A stretch of DNA of 64,000 nucleotides, taken from positions 179,718-243,717 of the forward strand of contig JAGFNQ010004031.1 of NCBI GenBank assembly GCA_024364735.1, read 5' to 3'. Made by a program: the position numbers and the translations under genes. This document shows positions 53,486 through 63,611 of the stretch, piece by piece. The DNA is from Boesenbergia rotunda (taxonomy: Eukaryota; Streptophyta; Magnoliopsida; Zingiberales; Zingiberaceae). The stretch's first letter is position 1. The number at the start of each line of letters is the position of its first letter. Below the pieces are notes generated by a model, which saw only the letters and a list, made by a program, of their open reading frames with translations, searched no databases and was not told the origin of the DNA.

Positions 53486-55960
53486 TATAGGTCCGGGTCA
53501 GCCAGCTAAAGGGGGGGGTGAATAGCCCTACAATAAAAGATAGTTAATTTTCTTGTTTTTTCTTAGCAAGGACAAACAATTAATTAAGAAATTAAAATAA
53601 ACAACATAAATAGAAACAAGTAAGAGACACGGTGATTTTTCTTGGTTTATAACCGGAGAGGTTGCTAATCCAAGGCAGTTGAAGCTCGACTAAAAGGATC
53701 TCCTATTGGGTATGGTTTGGCGGGTTTCCCTAGCGAATACCTAGTCGATCTGAGAGATCTTTCCACGTCTATGGATTAAAATTTAATCCGAGTGGAGACC
53801 CGTCTCCCATCGACCGTCTCGTGTCGTATCGAACGATCCAAATTACAACTTATCCAATTACCAAAATTGACCTTGCAATTTGCTCGATCGTTCGATCGCG
53901 GAAAAGGTGACGAGTTGATCGCCGACTTTTGTGTTTATGGTCGAGGTCCAATTAAGAATTTATTAAATATATTTTCCAATCAAAACAGTAAATTCTTAAA
54001 CATAAAATAACAAGACATATAAATATGGCACAAAATTAACATAAGGAAATACAAGGGAGCGTAAGGAAAGTTATACCTTTCCGATCACCTCGCGGTCTTC
54101 TACCTTATGTTCCTCCCTTCGCGAACGTCGTGTGGGCGACGATCTACCACGATCCGAGATCACCAAGAGCTCCAAACAATCCACTTCTCCAACCGGCCAA
54201 AACCCTAGCTCCTAGGGTTTGCGCCGCCGGCCACCCTCTTCCTCTTCCCTTGCGGTGCCGTCCGCCGGAGCCGACTCCAAGCCCTCCGACCAGAAGAAGA
54301 CCTAGAGAGGAAGATGAAGAAGAAGAAGAAGAAGAAGGAGAAAAACTACCTTCTTCCTAGCCCCAACAGCCCTCAATCTCCTCCCTCCTTCAACCTTGCG
54401 GCGGCGGCGGAACCCTTGGTTGCGCCGCTTGCAGCCGGTCGCTGACACCTCCTCCGCCTTCCCTGAGCCTCATGCACGGTAGAGAAGGTCTCTACCTTGC
54501 TTCCTTGAGCCTCAGCCAGAGCTTGGTGGAGGAGGTGGAGAGAACCAAAGGGGAGAACCCCTTTCTCTTGATCGGTGCTGAAACCCTAAGAGGGAGAGAG
54601 GAAAAGAGAGAGAGGCTTGGGGATCAAACTCTTGGATTGATTAATTGGCTTGGTTTCTTGATCTCATAGGGTATTTATAGGGATAAGGCAGGGACCAAGA
54701 GGAGGAGTTGGTTCTTGGCCCGCTAATGGATCCAAACCCGATCCATTAATTAAGATCCATTCCACTAAAGGATCTTAATTGAACTTCCTCACCAACCCCG
54801 ATATTTTCATGAGTAATGATAGGGAGAGTGAATTTGGGAGAGTGAATGGGAGAGTGAATGACGTGACAGTTATTGTATACACGTCCGATCGTCGATCGGA
54901 CACCACCGGCGGCCTCTGATCACCGTCCCGAATCAAACTATGTCCTAAGAAGATCGATGAACTTATCAGGAATCGCCGTAATTATGATCTCGTCGCATTC
55001 ACCGTCAATCCGGCGATATCTCAATTACCGGCGACCCTGTCGGGTTCACCATCCCCCAAGTCATAGTTTGATTCGGGACGGCAATCAGAGGTCATCGGTG
55101 GTGTCCGATCGGTAATCGAACATGTACACAATAGCTACACGTCATTCACTCTCTCATTCACTCTCCCAAATTCACTCTCCCAATCATTACTCTATTTTCA
55201 TATGGGCTCCACATATTACGAGTCATCCATCCCCCCGTGTTTAAGATCTCACATGTCCTTTAATTAATTAAATTACTAACAATTTAAATTAATTAATTTC
55301 TGGATCCTTGATTAGTACTACTCAACCTTATCAACGTGCCGGATCAAATCCACCTGTAGGGTTTAGCACGATGAACCTCTTGAGCTCATCAAGGGGGCAT
55401 CATCATCCTGACTCACCAGGACACGAATTTCGTCAATAATCATCGACACATCATATTATTAATATTATTTCCCAACTCACCGGGTCTATCGATCTAACAG
55501 AATAGATCTCACCCATTGGTAAATCAAAGAAACAATAATTAATAATATATGTCCGATATTATTTTGGGATTAAGGGATCGCCCTCCATAATATCAACTGA
55601 GGTCGTATCCAATTATTTAGTCAGTACAAATTGGATAACCTCAGGTTTTGGTCCTGCTCAATGTACTCATAGCACACTAGTGTAGTCCTATGGTCAAGAC
55701 CATCCACACCTAACTACACTACAACCATCTCGATGGGTTGTCCAATTCCATCTTGGTTGTGAGCCTCTATTTATGCTAAGTAAGGAAATGATAACATGAT
55801 CATCCGTGTGACATCACACACCATGTTATCTACAAAGCAAAGCAATGGGACTTTGTGTATGTACTATTATAAACAAACACCTAGTATAGTCGTGATTTTC
55901 TTTTCATAATAAAGATGTCCATATAATAAAAGTCATGTCTTTCAGTATACACATCTTACA
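53486..55960 (-). repeat. LTR related to the Angela-like family (minus strand), carrying a MITE
   Basis: On the minus strand it starts TGTAAGATGTGTATACTG at 55960 and follows the Angela-like LTRs at 1247/7761 through many shared landmarks: the ATAATATTAT block, CTCATTAATGGATCGG, GCGGGCCAAG-type text, TCGTCGCCCACACGACGT and ATTAAATTTTAATCC. The last ~230 bp (53486-53715) instead resemble a Sirevirus LTR end (AAGAAAAATCACCGTG and TTCACCCCCCC), and the primer site GATATCAGAGC at 53472-53482 leads into a Sirevirus gag fragment. It is therefore possibly a chimeric LTR. Frames in it (54130-54360 and others) are not genes. Confidence 0.65.
54811..55192. mobile_element. Foldback MITE, Mutator-like (9-bp TSD)
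   Basis: A 382-bp element starts GAGTAATGATAGGGAGAGTG and ends CACTCTCCCAATCATTACTC. The exact 9-bp TSD TATTTTCAT lies at 54802-54810 and 55193-55201. Removing the MITE and one TSD copy restores the uninterrupted LTR text seen in the Angela-like LTRs (GATATTTTCATATGGG). Both halves pair over almost their whole length (arms include GTCCGATCG..CGGACACCACCGG and CGTCCCGAATCAAACTATG), so it could fold into one long hairpin. The 80-codon frame inside is not a gene. Confidence 0.85.
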
Positions 55961-57700
55961 TCTCCTTCATTGAAGGAAAAGTAGCCTTATGAGACTTTGG
56001 AAGCTCAAACTAGAGTATGAAAAATGAATTATAGTTATTGTTCTCTACTCCTAGCTCTTAAGGGCTATTTATAGTCCCTTAATCAAAGTGACCATTTGCT
56101 GATATGACAATACCTAGGTGCATGCAAACCAAATATGTATGGTGGCGTCATCAAGTAATAAAATATCGAATCCATAGGGACTAGAGAATAAGTACTAGCC
56201 TACAAGTCAAACTCTATTGTCTGGACCAAATCAAAGGTTGAGGGGTTGAAAATTAGAATTCCTAGAGAAATAGGGAGAAGGCAGAGGAAAAAGACAGTAA
56301 GATCGTGAGAGAAGACAGAGTGTGATCACATAGATAAATTAGAGAAAAGGCAGTTAATGACCACTCTGGATAAGCAGCAGAGATCTGGATGGAGAAGGCA
56401 GTAGAGGGCGCAGTGGAGAAGGCATAACAATCAGTAAAGAGGCAGAAATACGGTCTAAGTATCAGTCAGAGAAAATGATTCTAGAATTTCAATTTCGCTT
56501 TTATGCTAGGAAGCACTAAGGTCATGTTTGAGTCCTTGTCCTCAATATTGACTTGTGTAGGTAGGTCATCCTAATGTATCCAATGTAAACTTTTTAAACT
56601 ATGGCGTATCAACCTCAATTGTTGCCTATTTCAAAAGATTCACAACTAGACCATAATCTTGAGGAAACCATATCACGAGATCCCGTGACCCCTAATTGAC
56701 CCTCTCCTTATTGTGTGTCATCGCATTAAGTTTGATCCATTAAACTCTGTGATGGCTTTGGGTTCCTCGCAGTTCATTAGGTTGCACTTTCGTATCTGAT
56801 TCCCCATGTCACGGTTCTCTATGGTTCAAAGGATAGTGTTCTCCTTTCGGTTCATCCCCAAATCCTCATGGAATGTGATTCTCGAGCTTTTGGCGATGAG
56901 ATCATGTTAATACGGTAGAGCTAGAACACAATTCAATACATCATGGAACAAGAGATCAAAACATGCAATAAATAAGAGCAATATTGCTAGCATAACATAA
57001 AAGTTACTCCCTAATCCTAAAATCTAGCAATTATCCAATAAGAGTGGGGTTACAATCCACAAACATGATTGAAATCAGAGGAAATTCAATACAATTCTTG
57101 AAATTAGAGCAAAGAGAAGAAAAGCTTAGGTTTGACCGTTGAATTGTCTTCCTCACCGCTCTCGATCTTCACTTAATGTGTTAATGACCCTAGATCACCT
57201 CAAGAACACCTCCTCTTGTCACCTTAGGATCCTTGGATGACCCCAAATCATGATCCCTAACCCTAAGGGATGAATTTCATTAAATAGGGTTGAAAGGCGA
57301 TTTCTCGACATGGGAGTGCCTCTAGGCATGGGTGCCCGTGACTAGCTCCATGGATTATGCGTGGGGGAGGGCATGAACCATGCCACTGGGTACAAGAAGT
57401 CGTGTCCACTGCGGCATGATGAGTACGACATGTAACGCTAGGCACGGGTGGCCATGTGGAGTCGGTTAAACGAGACACGCCCATGCCTCTGGGCACGAGC
57501 GCCCGTGTCTGGCCATGGAACTTTCTCTTGTGTTCTTCAACTCTGACTTTTGCTCCAACTAGCGTACCTGTCATCCAAAATGCGCAAGAGAAATATCCAA
57601 GAATAGAAAAGCATAGAAATGAGGCAAAAGATATAATCAAAATAGAATCCATACATGCAAAGTAAGTCAAAAGTAGCATGAAATAATAATGAAATAATGA
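55961..57700. other. Unclassified repeat-like DNA, no gene called
   Basis: Text such as GTCATCAAGTAATAAAATATCG followed by a 'CCATAGGGACTAG' phrase (about 56145-56190) is of a type often seen in gypsy LTR or leader regions, but no ends or domains were found. A set of (A)GAAGGCAG(A/T)(A)G words repeats near 56270-56440. Frames at 57263-57679 on both strands show no domain. Confidence 0.35.
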
Positions 57701-58183
57701 AAATGCACTAGAGTCCAGGGGCCTGGAAACATTTCAGGCGCCTTGAATGGTCTAGGCGCCTCAATTAAATTGAGGCGCCTAGAGTCCAAGCACCTAGAAA
57801 CATTTTAGGTGTCCTAAATGGTCAACATTAGAAGTTGACCATTACTTCCTCCGTTCGCTTGGGTGATGTTTCGGTTGTCTAGAGTTGAGCTCACCTAAAC
57901 CCAACTCTGACCTTTTCCTCAAGCAGACTTCTCCCCAACTTCTCATCTATTGGACGTCGCTTGCCTCCTTCTCATCTATTGGTGTACTATTTCATAGCTC
58001 TTCGTCCCTCATATGCACCAAGCCTTCCGATTCCTTTCCCATGTCATCCTTCTTGTTCGTTGTATCTTTTGCTCAACTTTTGGTGCTCTTAAGTTCTTGT
58101 ATAGTTAGGCAAAAGGCATCATACACAAATATGACCTAACTTGACTCAGTTGACCATATCAAAACTAACTCGGAGTACTTACA
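57701..58183 (-). repeat. Sirevirus LTR fragment (start part, minus strand)
   Basis: On the minus strand it begins TGTAAGTACTCCGAGTTAG at 58183, a start typical of Sirevirus LTRs, and continues with GGTCATATTTGTGTATGATG and GCCTAACTATACAAG. It ends in a cluster of AGGCGCCT words including a 33-bp palindrome (57751-57783). The rest of the LTR is missing. Confidence 0.55.
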
Positions 58184-58185
58184 AT

Positions 58186-58750
58186 AGCTACCCGACAGTA
58201 GCTATTACAATGTGAAAGAGAAATTATATTGTGCAATTATCTTTTTGCCCTCATAATTATCAAAGTGATAACCCCTAAATTGGGTGAGCAAACATTTCAA
58301 AACATTCTCCTTTGAAGTAGCTCGTTGCCCAACGATGTCTTCATCTATCAACCTCGTAGTGAGGCCTAATTTTCTCCTCCGAATCTTCACCTCTATTGTA
58401 AGTATTTTGTTAGGGTTTAGTGCTTTGATTAGTGTCCACTTGTTTAGGGTTTTTATTTTTTAGGATTTTGTAGTGTTTTGATTCTTCTTCTAGCTTTGAA
58501 TGGTGTTGATGATTATAGGTCTTTGCTTTAAAGTTAAAATTTCAAGGAATCGTGTCTTAAAAATGGTTATAACATTGTAGTAATAACTCGATAGTAGCTG
58601 CTACAATGTTGTTAAACCCTATTGACTACTACAACGTGGTTAAATCTATTTGTTACCACATTGTAACAGCTACTTGACTGTAACTACTACAACGTGATCA
58701 GTTGCTATGTTGTAGCAACTACTAACCACATTGTAGCAATTACTAGACAT
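58186..58750. repeat. GTAGCAGCTAC-type motif array
   Basis: A dozen or more variants (AGTAGCTGCTACAATG, ACATTGTAACAGCTAC, TTGTAGCAACTAC and so on) lie on both sides of the first exon of the adjacent gene. The same motif occurs at 42570-42630, 46560-46757 and 60890-60955. Confidence 0.75.
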
Positions 58751-60700
58751 TGTAATGTATCATATTATGGTTGAAAACTAACATTGTAATGTATCATCAA
58801 GATTATCACGAAGATCTGATATATCTGTTTGATAGAATTAAATGGTGAGTCAGAGAACTATTGTTTCCCATACATATCATAAGAAATTACAATGGAAAAT
58901 AAATTACCCTCAATTTAATGCATTTATATCATCAATAGAAAAAAAATATCCGACGGATAGAGTTGATAAATGGAAGCTCATTTGCTTGGGCCTTAGCCAT
59001 GCCAGAAATTGCAAATATCTGAAGCCTTATACAAAATATGTTTGACAATTGGGACGTTGAAGTCAAATGTCTCATCTTTCAAAATCAAGAGATTAGCTTC
59101 ATAAGGAAAGATATTGTGCTGGTTCTAGGACTCCCAGACGAAGGCAACAAAGTTAATTTGCAGTTGAATGCAGCCTCCACCCTACTCATTCAACACTTCA
59201 CTAATATGAAGTGTTCAAAGAAGGAACTAGAGAACAAGATAATCAACCTCAGCAAACATTCATCATCTATTGAATCTGATACTCTCTTTTGCCAACTTTT
59301 AATATTGTATTTCTTTATTGTGTATTATTTACTACTACTAGCAGTATATCTAGATTTATAGTACAATCGCTAATTGATTGTGTAGATAATTTTGAGAAGT
59401 TAGGTAGGTATAATTGGTGTAAGGATAGATATGACTATATGAGCCCACGGCTGGAGGCTATTGGTGTAATGTTTTCACATATGCCAGAGCCAAAGGGCAT
59501 TGAGGGAAATCAAGCTCCCATGCTCCAAGGGTTTGCACATATCCTTACTATAAGTTCTTACATTTGACAATAGATTTATATATGTTATGCATACAATTTT
59601 AAATTTAACCATTCTTATTGTATTGCAGATGTGGATGTGTGAACATGTCAGAATAATGGAGCCTTACAAACAACATGCCCTTCTAAGAATATGCAGATGG
59701 AAGTGGTCAGCCTCCCATGTGGAGATAATAAAGTCTAGGATTACAGAATTACCTATAGGTCAAATAATATTTGATTTTAGTCCATCAGATCTAAAGGTAC
59801 ATCTATTCTCAAATGATTCCCTAGCAAATGTTGTAGAACATATAGATCAACAAATAACTGAGGGATTTAAAGAACCAGTTTCTGAGGAAATTCTTGAACA
59901 AGTTCCTGAGCAATTTCCCGAACAGTGAGCAGAAGCTTAGGAAATGTTGCAAAAGGTGTTTAGAAGAAAGAGTCTTATACATTTTGCCAAGCAAGGGAGT
60001 TGGAAAATGTTCATTTGAAGTCACCAGTTGAGGCCAAGGTCCAACTCATTGTTGTGATGGAGACCTAAATTAGCAAACTAATTGATGCGATTAAAAATAG
60101 TGCTAGTGATTTAGAATTACAATTGCTATGAAAGGCAATACAATTGAAGAAAAGACAAAATTTTGTCTATAAAAGATAAAATTATAGTAGACGAGAGAGA
60201 AAAATCAAAGATCTTCAAAGTTAGTTGATTGCCAAGGATAAAGAGCCAATAGTTGTTAATCCTAATCAGCCAATAACGAGGACAAAGAGGATTGCTATAA
60301 AGAGAATGATACCCCCATCTGTTAAAGAAATTGAGGGAGTGTCTTTGCCCAAGAGAAATAAAAAGGTGAATTTCCAAGATGAGCATGAGACAGAAATGGC
60401 CAAGGGTAAAGGAGAAGAAATTATTGAGCATCCTGTTAAAGGTCAAGATGCCCCTATCCCATGTACGAAAGTAGTTACCTCATCTTCATCATCTAAACAC
60501 GTTCATGAGCTTGTCAAACATAAATCTAAAATCATAAAGGTATGATTTAGGTTGGTTAATTATTTTGTCTTTTATTCCTATATGACATTTAAGTACTCAT
60601 GGAGATAACTTTTATATATGTATTTGTTCAGGAACCAAAGTCAAATTTTAAGAAAAATAAAGATGATGTGGTGGCAGAGGCATTATTGAAACTAACTTAG
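58335..60700 (+). pseudogene. Transposon-associated plant-mobile-domain-like gene, multi-exon, damaged
   Basis: A likely first exon MSSSINLVVRPNFLLRIFTS (58335-58397) ends at a GTAAGT donor. The main part (58842-59361) reads KWKLICLGLSHARN, then after a frame change DNWDVEVKCLIFQNQEI and VLVLGLPDEGN. This order (conserved helix, then VLGLP) is seen in the plant mobile domain / DUF1985-like proteins of plant transposons. It continues with CVDNFEKLGRYNW (59370-59567), an acceptor CAG at 59626-59628, and WMCEHVRIMEPYKQHALL..CRWKW. A basic tail (60225-60539) is followed by a perfect GT-AG intron 60540-60631, phase 0, and a last exon ending TAG 60700. At least two frameshifts are visible. Such proteins are thought to derive from transposase-linked genes; the role here is unknown. 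Confidence 0.5.
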
Positions 60701-61134
60701 CTAAAGTGAGTCAAGTGGTACTTGAGTTACATACTTATTGTAATGTAAAGATATGATGAACAATTTTAACAATTGTATTGTGAACACAAGGATAAATTAC
60801 ATTGAAATTAGATTCTAATTGTATTGCCAAACATATATTTCATAATGTTGAATAAATTCAACCACACATAATTAAAAGTTATAACACATATAATTTCCGT
60901 AACTGCTACAATTGTAGCAGTTGCAGTTATAGCAATAGCTGCTAGTGTTGTAAAATATAATTTATGAACATGTTTTATTTTTTATTTATGTAAGGCTACG
61001 ACAAAGCCAATATGGTCTAATGGAATGTTCACATTGAATATGCATTCTTTCTTGATTATTTTTTATTGGACCATACTCACATATGGAGATTACATAAATT
61101 CATATTTTGCAATCATTACAAAGGAAGCAAAACA
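60701..61134 (+). other. Transposon flank with motif cluster and a possible Ulp1-like exon piece
   Basis: GTAGCAGTT/TGCTACAATTGTAGC motifs lie at 60890-60955. After an AG at 60993-60994 a frame stays open from 60995 to the LTR at 61135. It reads ATTKPIWSNG and later YINSYFAIITKEAK, which recalls the helix around the substrate groove of Ulp1-type proteases linked to plant MULEs. The piece is only about 46 codons, so this is a weak call. Confidence 0.3.
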
Positions 61135-61310
61135 TGTAACGCCCCAAAATTTCCATTTTTAGTTCTTAAAGTCCTTAGAATTATTTAAAAATGGTTTAGA
61201 AATATTCTAGATATTTTTAGGAATTTTTTAGAATATTTTTATGAAATTTTCCGAGTCCGTTTGGTATTTTAGAAAAAAGGAGAAAGAAATAAAAAAGGAA
61301 AAAAATTAAA

Positions 61311-61380
61311 GGGGCAGCTGGGGGGATTGAACCCACGACCACAGGGAGGAAGGGAAGCCAGCGAACCAGCTGGGCTAGGT
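61311..61380 (-). other. tRNA-like segment in the LTR (minus strand, Lys-tRNA-like)
   Basis: On the minus strand, TAGCCCAGCTGG (61366-61377) resembles the Pol III A box and GGTTCAATCC (61324-61333) the B box, with CCTGTGGTCGTGGGTTCAA matching the anticodon-stem/T-arm part of plant Lys tRNA in general form. The acceptor stem does not pair well, so it is a relic and not a working tRNA. Confidence 0.5.
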
Positions 61381-62958
61381 ATCAAGCACAAAAAAAGAAG
61401 GAGAGAAATTATGTTATCGTTGAGTTAGGCTTTTTCATGAAAGGGTATATCAACTCCCGCTTAAGTCGCGTGAAGCCGATTAGGTTTTCGGGAGGAAGAC
61501 AGAGGAGGCGCGTGGGGAGGGCTGCGAAACCAAAGGAAAATCAAAGGATCTCTTCCTTCTTCTTCTTCCTCTTGAGTAGAAGCATCTAGGGTTCCTTCCT
61601 AGGGCTAAAGGTGGAAGCTTTTCACAAGAAGGAGGGGAAAGGATTTCGTAGGGAGTTTTTCTCCCTGTTTTTGTGAGTTTTTCTTCAAGAACGATGTAAG
61701 TAAATCGCTCACCTGCAATAGGAGTAGTTTCGTTTCGAAATTCTCATTGTAGAACCCTAGTTTTCGAAAAGTAGAAGCATGGTGAAGAGAATTTCGCTAT
61801 TCTATGTTTTAGCCATTAAAGTTGCATGTTTTATCATGTTAGAAATTCAATTTGTTTGTATTGAATGTATGTAGACCAAGCATGATGAGTTTTTATACTT
61901 TTGAAAAATCAAAAAGTAAATTTGAGTTAAGGAGCACACAAGGTGCTCGATGGAAAGTTAAAGTGAGAAAAGTAAAGGTTTTTAGCATGAAATTATATGC
62001 AAAAATAAGTAAAGTGATAAGTTTAAGTATGGTAAATAAGAAAAGTATTTTACTTTGAGAAAGAGACATGTACCGGGCAAATGTAAGGCCATAGAAAGTT
62101 AGAAAGTAAAGTTCTAATGGGGTGCGGTGGCTAGCTACCTCGCAACTTATTAGAAAAGCGCGCAATTGGTACACTGATACCATGGTACAATGTCAAGGCC
62201 TAAGAGAAAGTTGATTATTTATTTTCAAGTATATAAGTATGATCAAGTAGTTTCTTTTTTTGAGAAAGTGTTTAATTATTATATGTGTACCTTGATACAA
62301 TGCAAGCATGATAAAGTAGTTCAAGTAGTAAGCACGGTTAGTTGTGTACTTTGATACATTAACAACATGATAAAGTGTTTCAAGTTGTAAGCATGTTTAG
62401 TTGTACGTTTTGAAGTAAGTAAAGTTTTAAATCATTCTTCGAAATGAGCATGTTTAGTATTGACATCATGATTTTGTGAGTAGGGATTTACTTACTAAGC
62501 ATTGTGCTTATTAGTTGCATTTTCCTTCTATTGCAGATAAAGGAAAAGAGAAAGCGTAAGTTGGGAGGCGACAGGACTTGCATTGATGTTCAGAGGAGGT
62601 GGAACCGGGGTAAAAGATCCGTTGGGTTGAGTATGAGTAGAGTTTGGTATTTAGAAACATTTAGTTTTATGTTTTGAATAGTAAAGAGTGAACCAATGTG
62701 TTTAATTTCCGCATAGAGTAAGAAGTTGATACAACTTGAAGATGTTTACTTATGTTTTTCCATATGCTTGGTTAGTTTGGTTAAGTTCCGTATTAGTTTT
62801 CAATTTCAAGAGTTTGGATTGGTTTTGAGTTGCCAATGTGCCAAATAAACTAGTATATATGATAGATTTGAAGTTATATCTTAATGCGAAGTGATAGTAT
62901 GTGATTTGTGGATGTTTGAAAGGGATTTTCAGGTCTGAAATTTGCAGTTTCAGGCGTG

Positions 62959-63083
62959 CCAGTCGACTGGCTCAGATACCAGTCGACTGCTATATCGAAC
63001 AGAACCTTCTGTTCGATATGGCAGTCGACTGACCATATACCAGTCGACTGACACCAGTCGACTGATATAATAGCAGTCGACTG
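62959..63083. repeat. Array of six CAGTCGACTG palindromes in the chromovirus LTR
   Basis: Copies start near 62960, 62980, 63022, 63041, 63054 and 63074. The motif is identical to the one arrayed in the Sirevirus LTRs at 12885-13090 and 19617-19800. Confidence 0.9.
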
Positions 63084-63103
63084 CTACCATTAAAGAAAAA
63101 CTG

Positions 63104-63170
63104 TGTAGAGCAGCTGGTTAGTGCTTTAGTGTTACAACTAAGAGGTCTAGGGGTCAAATCCTGGCAAAGC
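63104..63170 (+). other. Second tRNA-like segment in the LTR (plus strand)
   Basis: TAGAGCAGCTGGTTAGTGC (63106-63124) resembles an A box and GGTCAAATCC (63152-63161) a B box. The total length of about 67 bp is tRNA-sized. Poor acceptor-stem pairing argues for a relic. Confidence 0.45.
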
Positions 63171-63349
63171 AAATAAAATGAAAGTTGTTTTGTTTTTTTT
63201 TGAAAAAAAAGGAAGGAAAAAAAAAAATTCAGAGCAAGTTAAGGGGACTCAAGTAGGTGTAACCTAAGGCTAAGGATAAGGTAAAGTTAAGGTTAAGCAA
63301 ATGTGACGTCCGCTTTAAGGAAGTTAAGAGAAGTCGGGTCGTCACAGAG

Positions 63350-63361
63350 TGGTATCAGAGC
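63350..63361 (+). other. Primer-binding site (initiator Met tRNA)
   Basis: TGGTATCAGAGC lies three bases after the LTR end GTCACA. Confidence 0.92.
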
Positions 63362-63611
63362 AGGTCTCCACCCTTCGCCACACTGACATCAAGCATCAAC
63401 CCTGCCGCCTACCAAGTAAGAAATTTAATGTTGTTTTGTTTTTTTTATGCTTTCTTTATTGACTGCTAGTATTAGTAAGTGCATGATAGTAGAAAAGCAT
63501 GATAGTATTACTATGATATGATAATGTATGCATAGAGATAGTGAAGCAAGTTAGTAAGAAATAATATGCATTTATTTCTTATTTATTTTCTATACACCAT
63601 AGAGAAAGAGA

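Larger units (their letters stand above)
61135..63346 (+). repeat. 5' LTR of the chromovirus
   Basis: The LTR is 2212 bp. It includes two tRNA-like segments in opposite orientation, a ~90-bp degenerate repeat with GCATGATAAAGT..TTCAAGT (about 62240-62420), six CAGTCGACTG palindromes (62960-63083) and a 12-bp-arm hairpin (62992-63019). The frame 61852-62058 is not a gene. Confidence 0.85.

Noticed and set aside
54873..55115. An 80-codon gene in the foldback MITE
   Set aside because: It lies across the hairpin loop of a self-complementary element and has no domain.
57263..58139. Small secreted-protein-like frames at 57263-57679 and 57885-58139
   Set aside because: They lie in LTR-type or unclassified repeat DNA, overlap antisense frames, and lack recognisable motifs despite hydrophobic stretches.
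61311..61380. A functional tRNA-Lys gene
   Set aside because: A- and B-box words are present but the acceptor and anticodon stems do not pair properly, and the segment lies in a retrotransposon LTR.
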